A DNA stretch of 64,000 nt from Zygnema cylindricum (lineage: Eukaryota; Streptophyta; Zygnematophyceae; Zygnematales; Zygnemataceae), in the NCBI GenBank assembly GCA_037447655.1, contig JBBHKE010001751.1, positions 1-64,000 on the forward strand, given 5' to 3'. The notes under the pieces are model-generated. The model saw only the letters and a program-made list of their open reading frames with translations. It ran no database searches and was not told where the DNA came from. This document shows, piece by piece, positions 1 to 11,422 of this stretch. The translations under genes were made by a program, and so were the position numbers. How positions within the stretch are numbered: position 1 is the first letter of the stretch; each line of letters begins with the position of its first letter.

Positions 1-2286
1 GATAGTGTGTGTAGTATGTTGGCAGATAAAAAAATAGGGAGAAGATTTTGGACAGAAGCCATGAACTATGCTAACTATATTAAAAATAGAGTCCTCTCTA
101 TAGCCGCCAAAGGAATGACACCTTATGAGAGATGGGTTGGAAGGAAATCGGATATCTCTCACTTGAAAGTATTCGGTAGCCAGGTTTATAGTCTTTACAC
201 AGATAAGAAAAACTGGAAACTAGACACTAGAGGAAAACCAGGATATTTTGTGGGATACGATGAGGATGTCAAGGGATATACAGTCTATGACTTAGCTAAA
301 CAAGATATCATTCTGGTAAAATATCTCGTTGTCATGGATGAAGGGAAGTAATTTGATCCTTTCAAATACACAAAGAAAATCAGAATCAGTTTTGAGTTCG
401 AGAGTGAGGATGACTTGGGTCTTCCCAGAAAAGACACAAGTGAAAAGGTGATTGCAGATTCAGGGGAGATCCAAGATGGGGGAGATATACCGGAATCTCC
501 TCATATTCCTACACACTGTGAGGAGAGAAAAGAAGAGGAGCCAGCACCGGATTTCATGGATAGGGGAGCTGATGAGACAGTGCAGAGGAATCCAAGACTT
601 CCCTCCATTCCAGCTTCGGACTTCGAGGGAGGACGTAGGAGCAGCAAAAGACTACAAGATAAAAAGGCGGCTCACAAGGTAACAAAGCTATCTTACCCAG
701 ATGAGCCCAGTCATACTTGGAGGCAATGGACAATCTGGAGAAAGACCGATGGGTCAGAGCCATAAATGATGAGATGGCTTCCATCATAGAAGCGAATACT
801 TGGGAGCTAGTGAACTCTCCTCCAAACAAAAAACTTATCGGGTGCAAATGGGTATTTAAACTGAAGCTGATCCTAGATAATACCATTATGAGATATAAGG
901 CTCGGTTAGTAGCAAAGGGGTTCCCCCAAAAAGAAATGATAGATTATGAGTAGACATAAGCTCTTGTGGTTCGGTTCCAATCTGTAAGGATTCTCCTTAG
1001 ACTAGCAGCAGCGAAAGACATGGAAATTCACCAGATGATATCAAGACCTCCTTCCTCAACGGTGAACTAGAGGAAGAAATCTTCATGCGGCTGCCAAAGG
1101 GTTTTGTAGAGGAAGGAGAGGAGAGCAAAGTCTGCAGGCTTATAAAGTCTTTATATGGACTGAAGCAGGCTCCCAGACTATGGAACAACAAACTAGATGA
1201 GTTTCTCACCGGTCGGGGATATATTAGGATTAGTTCTGACCATTCTATTTATATGTTTGAGGATGAAAATGGTGTGATCTTTATTGCAATTTATTGTGAT
1301 GATTTGCTTGTGTTGAGTAAGTCTATAGAGAATATCAATAAGCTAAAGAAAGATCTTAGGAGCAGATTTGACATGAAGGATTTAGGGGAGGCTAAATAAA
1401 TTTTGGGAATTCAAATGGAAAGAGATAGAGGGAAAAAGATAATTAGACTTACTCAGAAAGAAGCTATCGGAAATATGCTTGAGAAATTTCAGATGGAAAA
1501 AGCAAACAGTTGTACCACTCCCATGGACTTGAAGAAAGTAAGTGATGGGAGTGTAGAAGGAGGAGTGATGATACTAGATGATCAGATGAGTCAAGAAGAG
1601 AAACAATTTATGAAGTCTTTTCCGTACAGACAAGTTGTAGGAAGTTTAATCTACTTTATGAATTGTACCAGACCGGACATAGCAGTTGCAATTAAAGTCC
1701 TCAATAGGAGTCTTAATGATCTTAGAAAGAGAGATAGGGGGGTAGCCAAGAGGGTTATGAGATACCTGGTGGGAACTAGGGATTTATAGTTGCATTTGGG
1801 AGGGGAGAACACTGACATCACTACTTGGAGTGATGCTAGTTATGGGGATGCACCTATGAGAAGATGTACTTCTGGGTATGTGTTATATGTGGGGGAGGGT
1901 GCTTGCTTTTGGAGTAGCAAAAAACAAAAGGTGGTTGCTCAGTCCACTATAGAGGCTGAGTACATGGCTTCTTGTTCTGCTGTGAAAGAGCTGATGTGGG
2001 TCAAGTCTTTATTGCAAGAACTGGGGTATATGAGTAGGGAGTCCATGAAGTGTTTTGTGATAACAAGGCTGCAATTGCAATTGCAGCCAATCCAAAACAC
2101 CATTTTAAAGCAAAACACATGGACATAAGACTGATTTTTGTGAGGGAAAAACTGGAAAACAAAATTGTGAATTTGGTGTATAGGGGTGATGGGGAAATGG
2201 TGGCTGATATGATGACAAAACTTGTGCCCTCTCCCAAGTTAAAATACTGTAGAGAAAAGTGTGGATTAAAAGAGAAACTAAAGTAA
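1..2286 (+). pseudogene. Ty1/Copia pol remnant (integrase end, RT, RNase H)
   Basis: This is the 3' part of a plus-strand Copia polyprotein, cut by the window start. It begins in the integrase C-terminal region (ERWVGRKSD, HLKVFGSQVY), continues through reverse transcriptase (SLYGLKQAPRLWN near 1155; the YVDD box reads YCDD near 1290) and ends in RNase H (SDASYGDAPMRRCTSGY, STIEAEYMASC near 1950). It is closely related to the minus-strand element at 11.4-15.7 kb, which serves as an intact guide. The frame is broken by in-frame stops near 349, 951, 1399 and 1789 and by frameshifts near 765 and 2045, so it cannot make a working polyprotein. A polypurine tract and the 3' LTR follow directly. Confidence 0.92.
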
Positions 2287-2305
2287 GACTAGAAAATAAG
2301 GGGAG

Positions 2306-3304
2306 TGTTGAAATCACTAGATTTAGGGAAAGTATTTTCTAGGTTTTAATTAGCTAAAATAGCTAAAAGAAAAAGCACAGGCAGTCTACTTCCACCTTCT
2401 CTCTCTATCCTCCATACTTGTTGTAGTTACTGAAGGAAAGAGAGGGCGGTGGAGCCATGGCTGCCTCAGCTCCATAGGCAGGACTAAAGAGTGACCTAAG
2501 TCACTCTGAACAAAATGTTGAGTCCGATAGGACTCGAACCTCCGACCGCCAGAGCGAGGCGTAGCCGTCAGCTCTTACCGGTCTGTCGTAGTAATCCGTT
2601 AGGATACATAGGGTTTGATAGCTATTTAAGCATTAGCTAGATCATTAATCCGATTAACGGAATACCAAATTAAGGACATAGGAACTAGTTGGGTTTTAGT
2701 GCGCACAAAACAAATGTACCGGACATTTGTTATTTTCGACGGCAAACATTAAAAGCTGGTTTAGATCCGACGGCCCGCATCATCGTCAAGATCTCGAAAT
2801 GGCTGTCTTGGCGGTTTTTGGATGTGACATGACCTATCGACACATGGCAAGATATTATTGGGAAGCGGGAATCCTGGGGAGCATAAGGACAAGTTCGAAA
2901 GAGATAGACGTCCCCTCTAGGGCCTTGTGGTACAATAGCCGTACAAAAAGTATATCGGCCGTAGTACCTTTTTGTATTGAACAGTTTTTTGATTAGTTCG
3001 TATATCAGTAGATAGGGGTTGAGTGAGAGGTTTAGAACTTAGAGAATTGAGGAGGTAGCCGCCTCTCTCCCAACAAGCTTGTATAAATATTGGCATCTTT
3101 GCCACTTGATAATTAATTGCCTGGTTAGGCATTTTCAGTGATTTTTTTTGCTGTGGACTTAGGGGAGTCCAGACTGCATAGGGGTGTAGTTAGATTGTCT
3201 ATTTACCTGCTTGAGTAGCAGAGATCTTATTTGCTAGAGGGCTAGCCAAAAGCAATCTAGAGGCTTCGTGAATTTAGTGATCCAATGGGGGACACAGAAT
3301 TGCA
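2306..3304 (+). repeat. 3' LTR of the plus-strand Copia element
   Basis: A polypurine tract (AAAATAAGGGGAG) ends at 2305 and the LTR starts TGTTGAAATC. The same tract and LTR opening flank the minus-strand Copia elements further on. The LTR contains the family landmark GCAGTCT...CTTCTCTCTCTA, an ATGGCTGCCT segment near 2457, and on the minus strand a box-B-like GGTTCGAGTCC (about 2522-2538). It ends CAGAATTGCA, as does the solo LTR at 9150-10140. The 5' LTR is outside the window. Confidence 0.8.
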
Positions 3305-4148
3305 CATTATATTATCATTATCTAGCGAGACGTTGAATTCCTAGTGGGAGGCATTGTAACAAGGTCACAAAGACTTAGTGGGTTGAGAGTAGAATGGAGC
3401 AATTGCTTTGAGTGTTGTGTTTGATAACGCAGGTGCTACGTCAGAGTAGTGCAGTTGCGATGTCGGACTAGCGCAGCATGGCAACTTATCAACGCAATAG
3501 AATTTGGTAGAAGTTGTGCTTCTAGAACCCAGTGTGGTTAGGACACGGCATACCCAGGGATGCCATGTGTACATAGTGGTACAGTTGTAGTGCTAAGCTG
3601 GTGAGTGGCTAGCTAGTTTAAATGCTTCTTGACGTTAGGAAAAAAAAAGGCTTTTAGAGTGTGTGTACTCTGTACAGGACCTTGTATTCTCTTCTCCCAA
3701 ATTAATATTCCCTTGAGCTCTTTTTGTGGATGCTGTGTGCTCTTACTGTCGCTACGAGTGGTTCCTACAAGCATTCCGCTATGCACTGTAGTGTTGTTTT
3801 ACTCCATAGAAAATACAATAAAACCTATATTTAAACACTCCCTTTATTTTTTAGTCATTTTATTTTAACCCACACTGTTCTCTACAAAATTTAAGATTGG
3901 GAGATAAGACTTGCTTTGTCATCATATCTGCCACCATTTCCCCATCAGGTTTATACTCCAAACTCATTTATCGACCTTTTCTCTCATAAAGCTCAACCTT
4001 ATATCCATATGTTTAGCTTTGAAATGGTGTTTTCAAGTAGCCCTGAATACAATGGCAACTTGATTATCAAAAAACACTTTCTGAACTCCAACGTTCATGA
4101 ACTGTAAGTTCTTGCAAAAGAGACTTCACCCACATCAACTCCTTAACT
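3305..4148 (-). mobile_element. Truncated minus-strand Copia 3' end (RNase H remnant plus LTR-like part)
   Basis: From about 3860 to 4147 the minus strand encodes a decayed Copia RNase H C-terminus: reading backwards, the segments match the NPKHHFKAKHMDIRL and VADMMTK regions of the intact element at 11.4-11.7 kb. On the plus strand, CTCCCTTTATTTTTTAGTCA at about 3839-3858 is the complement of the family polypurine tract, so 3305-3838 should be its LTR, ending TTTAAACA. That LTR body does not obviously resemble the other Copia LTRs here and may belong to another subfamily; its outer edge is uncertain. The fragment stops where the Gypsy LTR begins at 4149. Confidence 0.6.
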
Positions 4149-5170
4149 TGTCATGCCGTAAGATGTCGGCGAGTATGATTGAGGCTACCCATACTAATTA
4201 TGTCTTGGTGACGTAACAGGTCTGTACGGGAGCGTACAGCACGAAATACGAACAGGACAAGGACCGGATTATGTACTCATGTACGGTACCGAGTGAACAC
4301 TATACGGAACCCACCTGTAACCGGACTACGGTACGGCATTGGATGCCCCGAACTCAACGGCTTCGAACGTGACGGATGTCGAAGTCATGGACCCTCGGAG
4401 GTCCATGAATTTATTTTGCTTAGTGTAGGGAGGGTTTTTTTCCGCGAGGTGTAGATGTAAGGCATTCCGAGGCGGCCACGTAGCGGTCGTCTCTAGAAAC
4501 TGGCAACGTTTGAGTATAGAAACCTGCACGCTCAAAGACAGATAGGAATTAGTGTAGCTGTACGGTTAGCACAAAGCATAGGATAAATGCCAAATGGGAA
4601 GTTAGAACCATTTGCAAATTTAACACGGGAATCCAACATTGTGAAGTTGTCGTTTTCTGACAAGCTTTTCTTCTCGGGATTTGTTGAACTTGTGATGCTT
4701 AGGGTTTTTCACCTTAATATTTAGTCATAGGCTAGTTTTGAGTTAGATTTCTTTTTCTTTCCGGACCATAGTTCATGCTAATACCTGTCTCAGAGCTCTT
4801 GATCTTCTCCTGTATCAAGTCCTTACCTAATCTACCAGTGATAGCCAGCCTGCAAGGTTTCCCTCCTGACTGTTGTCTACTTACTGTGGTGTATGAATTG
4901 TGTTGAGTGGATTTAGTGGTTTCTTGTTGTCAGAACGCTTAATTTACGGTCTAGCTCTTCTTTAGGTCTAATCACGTAGAACACCGACTATCTCGGTTTC
5001 ATCGTCTGATTGGAGGAGAGTTATCTTCAGTTGGTTGGACTCCTGTAGAGAATATCAAAGACTTTAGGCCCTGGTATACTTGCAGAATTTCGTATTAAAA
5101 TTTGCTACATTTCTAATTTTAGTTATTCCTTGTGGCAATTGTTTTCTTTTACATCTGGATTATTGTAATT
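4149..5170 (+). repeat. 5' LTR of the Gypsy element
   Basis: It starts TGTCATGCCGT and resembles 26384-27400 along its length: GTGACGT(A/G)ACAGGT, CGGACTACGGTACGGCAT, ATGTAAGGCATT, GTAGCGGTCGTCTCTA, ATAGAAACCTG, CTCGGGATTTGT, TTTAGT(C/G)A(T/C)AGGCTAGTTTTGAGTTA and TATTCCTTGTG. The two copies differ by many substitutions and indels, much more than the LTR pair of the nested Copia element, so the Gypsy is older. The 3' edge is uncertain because similarity fades after about 5150. No primer binding site could be placed with confidence. Confidence 0.7.
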
Positions 5171-5394
5171 TTCTTTTTTACCGCCATTAATTAGTTGTTG
5201 TTTTCTTTGTATTCTCCCAGTTCTGATTGCTTTAATCTTTTTATTTCAATTTTAGGTTTAGTTGCTTGAGTGGGCTGGGTTTGATTTTTGTGATTTTGCA
5301 ATTGGCATAGTTTTCTTCCGTCGACTATGGATTAATTCACTCAAAAAACTACAAACCTAAAATTTATAAAAAAATATATATATTTTAAAACGAG

Positions 5395-5396
<2 letters not shown>

Positions 5397-5491
<95 letters not shown>
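5397..5491. repeat. (TA)n microsatellite
   Basis: About 90 bp of almost pure TA dinucleotide, interrupted once near 5460. It lies in the untranslated leader between the Gypsy 5' LTR and gag. Confidence 0.97.
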
Positions 5492-5493
<2 letters not shown>

Positions 5494-5880
5494 AATATAT
5501 AAAGTAGGTTGCACGAATTATCACATAAAATTATAACTGCTTTAATAGTTGGGTAGAGCGTGGCTTAAAGTTGATACGTCACTCTACCAGGCTACTAACT
5601 ACTTTGGCATTGAGCTGTGGTGTGATTATGTAACTTGGAACTGGAGCATCGTTGAGAGACATTTACAATATCCTACCGGATGCATCCTACCGGATGCTAT
5701 CGCTTCAGGTGAGTAACCGATCTTTGTGGGTGCAGGCAGGATTAATGTTATCAAGTGAGCTCGTTTAGAGGGTTAGAGATCTTACCGAAGGGTGCGTTTA
5801 TTTTCCTTCGCATAGGACATCATCGTTGCATGGTCCTAGATCTGACCTTGATCCGTCTTGATTAACAGTTCACTGCTTTA

Positions 5881-6045
5881 CTACATCTGGCCGTGTTGGC
5901 CCTGAATAATTTCTTGCTTTCTTACATCTGGCAGTGTTGGCCCTCAATAGTTTCCTACTTTCTTACATCTGGCCGTGTTGGCCCTGAAAAGTTTCCTACT
6001 TTGTTACATCTGGCCGTGTTGGCCCTGAATAGTTCCATGTTTTAT
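5881..6045 (+). repeat. 41-bp tandem repeat, four copies
   Basis: Units begin at 5881, 5922, 5963 and 6004, each exactly 41 bp apart, with the core ACATCTGGC(C/A)GTGTTGGCC. A degraded fifth unit (ATCTTGCCACAAGTGGCTC) follows near 6045. The array is in the Gypsy leader upstream of gag and has no coding signal. Confidence 0.95.
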
Positions 6046-6556
6046 TAAATCTTGCCACAAGTGGCTCTGCATAGGTGACATGGTTTCTTCTTGGTGTAGT
6101 TAGGAGTGAATTCTTGAGGTTTGCCTAGATCTGGCTATGAAAGACCTTGATTGAGGGGTTCGTAATTAGACTAACCCTGGTGATACATAATAGACTGCAT
6201 CGTGGGGGTGGTGTCTGTTTGCGTGAATTGATATACTTCTTGCGTGGTTGATTGGTAGATCTAGCGGTTGCATTTGCACATCGACCTTGTTCAGTGTGTG
6301 TCATATAGTAGCATCCGGATAGGCTAACCGGCTGGTTACATGCCAACAAACTGGAGCGGGTACCACTAGAAGCTCGAATCCTTACCGTGGACCGGCCAAG
6401 GATTCCATTCCAGTCGGATCCTCTCCGCTACAAACCCCCTATCATACTGATCAATCTCGGTTTACGGGTTCGCCCGAACCCAGATCTGGTCTTACTCACC
6501 CGGATAGAACCAGATCATCCATCTCTTCGTCCTCTTCCCACAGTTGGGAGGAAGAT

Positions 6557-7823
6557 TTGGACATTGACTCCCTTGATATTCGGGATATGAACTTACCACC
6601 TTCGTTTTTTCCGTTGGGCGGTACTATACACACTTATACTAGTCCCTTTAGTGTGGACATGGCCTATTCCATGGACACAGAAGGAGGTAGAAATCAGTTT
6701 TGTTTTTCAGGGCTCAAGGACACAATGTCCTTGTCGCACTTCTCGATGCTTTTTGATACCGAGATGCGCGATCTCGCATTCCGGTATCAAGACCGTTATG
6801 ACTTACGGGTAGCGTTCTCCCTACTAGGGCGATACCTAAGGGGATCCGCCCTATTCCTTTACACTTGGAAATACGTTGCGATTTGCGCCATGACTGAATG
6901 GCACCTGCCCATTCCGGCTTGCTAGCCATAACTAACCTGTAAATTCTTTTCCAACCCGCAGTTCCCGCAGTTTATGACTCTTTCGGAAATGAGATCTCAC
7001 TAGAGATACCGGAGGTTCCTCATCAATTTGCGGTAGCAGCTCGAGCAGCAATACCGGCTCGAGCAGCTATGCTAGTTCCCTTACGGGATCCGGTATCATT
7101 TGTTTTTAGCTTGCTTCAGGAGGAATACAGAATGCAGAACATTGATCAGGTTAAAAACTAATGAATTTTGAACGCAAACCGGGCGAAACTGCCTCGGCAT
7201 TGCAAACACGTATGGAAACCTTACGTGGAGCCCTGCCGAACCTAATGTCGGATGCAGAGGCAAACCAAAAATTTGTGGGACAATTTCCCACCCAATCTTG
7301 GCGGTTCATTCAAAGTCATGTAAATGAAGCATATGGCCTAAAATTCACATTCGAGAAGGCTGCAGCATATGCCGTGAGGTATGAAATGCAGACCTGCTGG
7401 TGGGACGCTCACGAGCGGCCTAAGCTTTCTCCTAGGGATCCCCCGAATCCAAATCCGAATTCAAACCCTAACCCGCGCACATGGCCAAATCCCAAACCCC
7501 TGAGAGCCCCGGCTATAGGATCCCTCCCAACGACCCCCGAGACGCATATTTGTTTTCGGTGCGGTAACACTGGTCACGACGCACACAGCTGTCCAGATAA
7601 GACAGCCACGTGTGCTCATTGTAACCAAACAGGTCATTACATTCACAAATGTCACATTAAAAACCCTGATTTCAGTTATCAAAATCAAATCAGAAATGGC
7701 GGTACACCTGCCAGCCTGACAAATTGGTCACTCCACCTAAAGGGGCAAAGAATGACACAGCTCCCAGAATCAGCCGGAGGGATCGAGACAAAGGCGAGAT
7801 GCAGGCTACCGTTGCGGCCATGA
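6557..7823 (+). pseudogene. Gypsy gag with two CCHC zinc knuckles (broken)
   Basis: Gag forms the retrotransposon particle and binds its RNA. An N-terminal portion (6557-6925) and a middle portion (about 6960-7160) are separated by stops from the best part at 7161-7823. The latter opens with the capsid-like stretch FERKPGETASALQTRME, continues through a proline/asparagine-rich linker (repeated PNPNPN), and carries two C-X2-C-X4-H-X4-C knuckles: CFRCGNTGHDAHSC and CAHCNQTGHYIHKC near 7550-7650. Two knuckles in tandem fit several Gypsy lineages. Protease-like sequence follows after 7823. The frame is broken between the three parts. Confidence 0.8.
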
Positions 7824-8862
7824 TGAAGGAGCAATTTGCCGCGTTAATGGCGCATGTCAAACCCCAATTATTTGGAATGGCTCGAACCGTGGTTCACATA
7901 CCCTCCTTTGCGGCCCGATCTCTGCGAGAGTCAACTGTTCAACAGCAGGCAACTCAGTTCAAAGGGACTCCCGATCATAACCGAGAGTCAAAGTCTATTA
8001 ACACCTGTATCCCATTATCCTTTGCTGAAGAACCACTCTCACCTATTACAGAAAAATCGCCTCCAACATCATACTTGAGGCACTAACAATCCTCGAGAAG
8101 AGCATTCAAGACACCTATAGGGTCAAGGAGCGGTTATCAATACTGTCCACCATGCTTCCGGATCTGGTGCTTGACACCAAATCCGCGGATCCAACTCAAC
8201 CTGAGCAATTAGCACATGCATTACATGCCCTTCATATTAAGCGAAACTCACTCTCTCTTCAAGCAATCACTCTTGAAATGCGCGCCAGTCTTACACCGCA
8301 CATAATTTTTTTGGATAACAAACTAGGGGTATTCACAGTTAATGGGGTTTCTCCGGCATTACCTCTCATGGACATCGACGCTAAACCAATTATCCTTGGG
8401 TCAGATTTTGCAGTCAAAATAGGTATTACAGCGGAGAAATTACAACCCACAATCACACGTCTGTTGACCTCTATAGGCACCATAGAACTAATCCTTGAAA
8501 TTACAAAGGAACCAGTCTGTTTCCAGTTTTAGAGTCATTTAGAGACTGATTTTGCAGAGATATATGCCTACCCTTTGGGCACAAAGTGTAGTGATTATGA
8601 ATGCCTCGTTGGCCAAGACGTGATTTTCTACGTAGGGGGGGGGGTTGATATGCATGATCAAACATTTTTGTATAGACCAGACAATTTTTCAGAACGCAAA
8701 ATCTGCTTACCTCTTATCTCAGCCCGACACCCAATGCGTACTACGGCTCATTCTGCGCTGATCTTGCCCGCCTATGCCGCGATTAGCATAGGAGCTGATA
8801 TTCTTGAATCTTTCAGCGGAATAAATCTCGTTAGATCCTTCGGGAATACCAGAATTATTTAG
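7824..8862 (+). pseudogene. Gypsy aspartic protease region (degenerate)
   Basis: The frame at 8152-8532 contains VNGVSPALPLMDIDAKPIIL followed by GSDFAVKIGI, matching the retropepsin pattern in which an Asp-Thr/Ser-Gly loop is followed by a hydrophobic strand and an 'IxLGxxF' turn. The catalytic D-T/S-G triad reads D-I-D, so the glycine is lost and this copy should be inactive. A second open stretch at 8575-8862 (ARHPMRTTAHSALILPAYAAISIGADI) continues the polyprotein; I do not recognise a fold in it. The preceding stretch 7824-8086 is a low-similarity linker. The methyltransferase segment follows within 150 bp. Confidence 0.6.
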
Positions 8863-8879
8863 CACACCCGGATTTATCA

Positions 8880-9149
8880 TAAATTCTTTAGATTTTGACC
8901 AACTTCATAAGTTCACTGTACCAATTCCTTTATCAAGTATTCCGGATCCACCTTCCATTTCAATGGATCTGTCCGGGTTTTTGCCCATTAATTGGAAACC
9001 GGTCAATTTGCAACCTCACCAAAACGGTCTCGTTATCTTAGACCTTTTTGCAGGAATATGAATTTCACTCCTCTCTTGCCTACGAAACGGTCTTCTTATA
9101 AATCATTACTAATCTGTAGATATTGACCCCTTGGCCAAACGCGCTTAGT
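8880..9149 (+). pseudogene. C5 DNA methyltransferase, motifs I-II (first of three pieces)
   Basis: C5 methyltransferases transfer a methyl group from S-adenosylmethionine to cytosine. This piece holds the cofactor-binding start of the domain: VILDLFAGI at 9031-9058 fits motif I (DLFAGxG), with the next glycine codon now TGA (9059-9061). About 55 bases later VDIDPLAKRA (9116-9145) fits motif II, where an acidic residue holds the cofactor ribose. A further stop lies just before motif II and a TAG follows it. The piece follows the protease region and is cut by a Copia solo LTR at 9150. The fold call is by motif and spacing, and it is strengthened by the later motifs resuming in order. Confidence 0.75.
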
Positions 9150-10140
9150 TGTTCAAATTAAAGGTATTTTCTAGGTTATTTAAATGATTTAAATAGGAGC
9201 AAGAAAAAACAGAGGCAGTCTGCTTCTAACTTCTCTCTCTAGCCCCCATACTTGTCGTAGTCACTGAAAGCTGGAGAGGAAGCTAGAGCCATGGCTGCCT
9301 ATGCTCCTTCTAAAGTCACAAGGCAGATCCTTGGTAAACTTACCAAAAGGATTGACGGACCTAGGATTTGATCCTGGTACTTACCATCCGTCAAAGTAGC
9401 CGTTAGTCTTACCCTGTAGTCTAAGAGCAGTGTTGAAGTGTATAGGGTACAATAACTACTTAAACATGACGAAATAAAGAAGTTCGATTTATTGACAAAC
9501 AGACCACAATCACACAAACAAAGTTAAAATAGAATTACACCGGAAATGTACTACTTGTATTTTAACAGCTATAAATTAAAGCCGACATCAATCTAATGAC
9601 GGAAAAAGAAGCCGGCATCGCGGAATGGTCGATTTGGCGGTTTGCGGTCATAACCACAACGGGTGACAAGTGGCAGCATGACATTGGATGACGGCATCTC
9701 CGGGACATACTATGGCGAACCCGGATATGGCAGGCGTCGTCTTTCTGGCCATGTCGTACAATGACCGTACAGAAAGTACTTCGCACCAAGTACCTTTCTA
9801 TACTGTACACTCGATTGATTGGCTCCGTAAATCTGTAGGAGAGGGTTTAGAGAGGGGTTTAAGACTTATAAAATTAGAGGTAGCCGCCTCTCTCTTAGAG
9901 AGCTCTTGTATAAAAGGGTCATCTTTGACAATTGATAATTAACTGATCATGGGAGCAAATTCAAGGATTAATATTGTGGCAGACTCAGGGGAGTCAGCTC
10001 TTCCAAGTGGTTTAGCTCGGTCAGTCTGTATTTTGTAAGGGTGTCACCCATATTCAGACAAAGCTTAAATAACTTAGGTTATCCTAGAGGCTTCTAGCAA
10101 GCTGCCTACTCTGAGTACCAATGGAGGTCTCAGAATTGCA
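9150..10140 (+). mobile_element. Solo Copia LTR inside the Gypsy methyltransferase
   Basis: It opens TGTTCAAATTAAAGGTATTTT and closes CAATGGAGGTCTCAGAATTGCA, the same ends as the LTR at 2306-3304, with shared internal landmarks (GGCAGTCTGCTTCTAACTTC, GAGCCATGGCTGCCTATGC, TACCATCCGTC). No internal Copia sequence is present, so it is a solo LTR left by recombination. I could not find a convincing 5-bp target duplication (TTAGT versus TCAAT). Confidence 0.8.
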
Positions 10141-10337
10141 TCAATTGCATCACTGTCAAGTCTTACACAAACAGTATTCCCATCTCTTCCCTCGGTCTTT
10201 GTTTCACGATATGCATTCGGCTTTGCCACAAGATATCCGGCTAATAAGAAATCATTACTTAATGGAATTGGAACCAATCGATGTCCTGTTTGCCAGATGG
10301 GAATGTCAGAGTATGTCTAGGGCTGGGAAAGGTTTAG
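10141..10337 (+). pseudogene. C5 DNA methyltransferase, motif IV (second piece)
   Basis: The Gypsy frame resumes after the solo LTR and reads up to a clear motif IV: IDVLFARWECQSMSRAGKGL, ending at the Copia insertion. The family pattern is a hydrophobic strand, then GxPCQxxSxAGxG, where the Cys attacks cytosine C6. Here the Cys-Gln and Ser-x-Ala-Gly-Lys-Gly parts are kept (Cys codon 10304-10306), but the preceding proline is glutamate (WECQ instead of WPCQ), which would be unusual in an active enzyme. The next residue is interrupted by the TTTAG target duplication of the full-length Copia element. Confidence 0.8.
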
Positions 10338-11385
10338 TGAAACTCTGAGACCTCCATAAGTCCTCAGAGTGGATAGCTTCCAAGAAGCCTCTAGGATAAT
10401 CCTGACCCCTTTGTGTTTAAGCAAAAATAACTGCCACCTTGGCAGACAAAAACTCTGACCATCTTCACCCCTGTGAAGGCAAGACTCTCCTGAGTCGATA
10501 GCAAAAAGAATCTCTGAATTTGCTCCCCTGAGCAGTAAGTTATGGAGGGTCAAAGTTGACCTTTTGTACAGAAGCTCTCTGGGAGAGAGGGTCCTATCTT
10601 CTAATTTTTCTAAGTCCTATCTCTCTCACAGACTCTATCTACTGATGTACAGAACCAATCAGAATATAGTTGCGTACGCAAAAGTACAGCTGGCGGTGTA
10701 CTTTATGTACGGACATTGTACGACATGGCCTAAATGTCCACACGTGAAATATCCGGATTCGCTCCTTTAATCCTCGGAGATGCCGCGCTCCAATGTAACA
10801 TCGCCACATGTCATCCGATGTGGCGATGCCCACAAACCGCCGAATTCTTCTTCCGCGATCTCGGCGCTAATTCCGACCGTCCGATTAAACTCGCATTTGA
10901 TCGTAGCCGTAATAAATACATGCGCGGTATTTGTTTCGCTTATGAAATCAATGCGCGGTATTGATTTCTTATCCGTACCGCAATTTGTACTTTTACACTA
11001 CCATATCTATGTATCGTGTTAACAGTTATAGTTAAATGATTTATCCTACATGTACATTTTTAAATCATTATCGTACTATATACTATGTAAGACTACTTCT
11101 AGACTTAATGGCTAAGTCTACCGGCTATCTACTTCCTGACAGCCGGCATGTACCAGGATAATATCCTGTCGCCGGCACATACCTTTTAGTAATTAATCCG
11201 TTGACTAATATAAATTTCCCGTAAACCTCAGGATAGCCTAGGTAGCCATGGCTCTAGCTTCCTCTCCAATTTCTCAGTGACTGCGACAAGTTTGAGAGTT
11301 GGAGAGAGAAGTAAGAGGTAGACTGCCTCGGTTTCTTTATTTCTATTTAGACCTAGAAAATACTTAAAAACCATTAATCTCTACA
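10338..11385 (-). repeat. 3' LTR of the full-length Copia element
   Basis: On the plus strand it opens TGAAACTCTGAGACCTCC and closes TTAATCTCTACA, so in element sense it runs TGTAGAG...TTTCA with TG/CA ends. It is nearly identical to 15740-16785 and clearly related to the solo LTR at 23725-24777. The fold-back block at 11142-11176 is described among the findings. Confidence 0.93.
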
Positions 11386-11422
11386 CTCCCCTTATTTTCT
11401 AGTCAATCTTTAATTTCAGACC

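Noticed and set aside
2510-2610. A genuine tRNA gene on the minus strand
   Set aside because: A box-B-like sequence is present, but acceptor and anticodon arms do not pair convincingly and the block lies inside an LTR.
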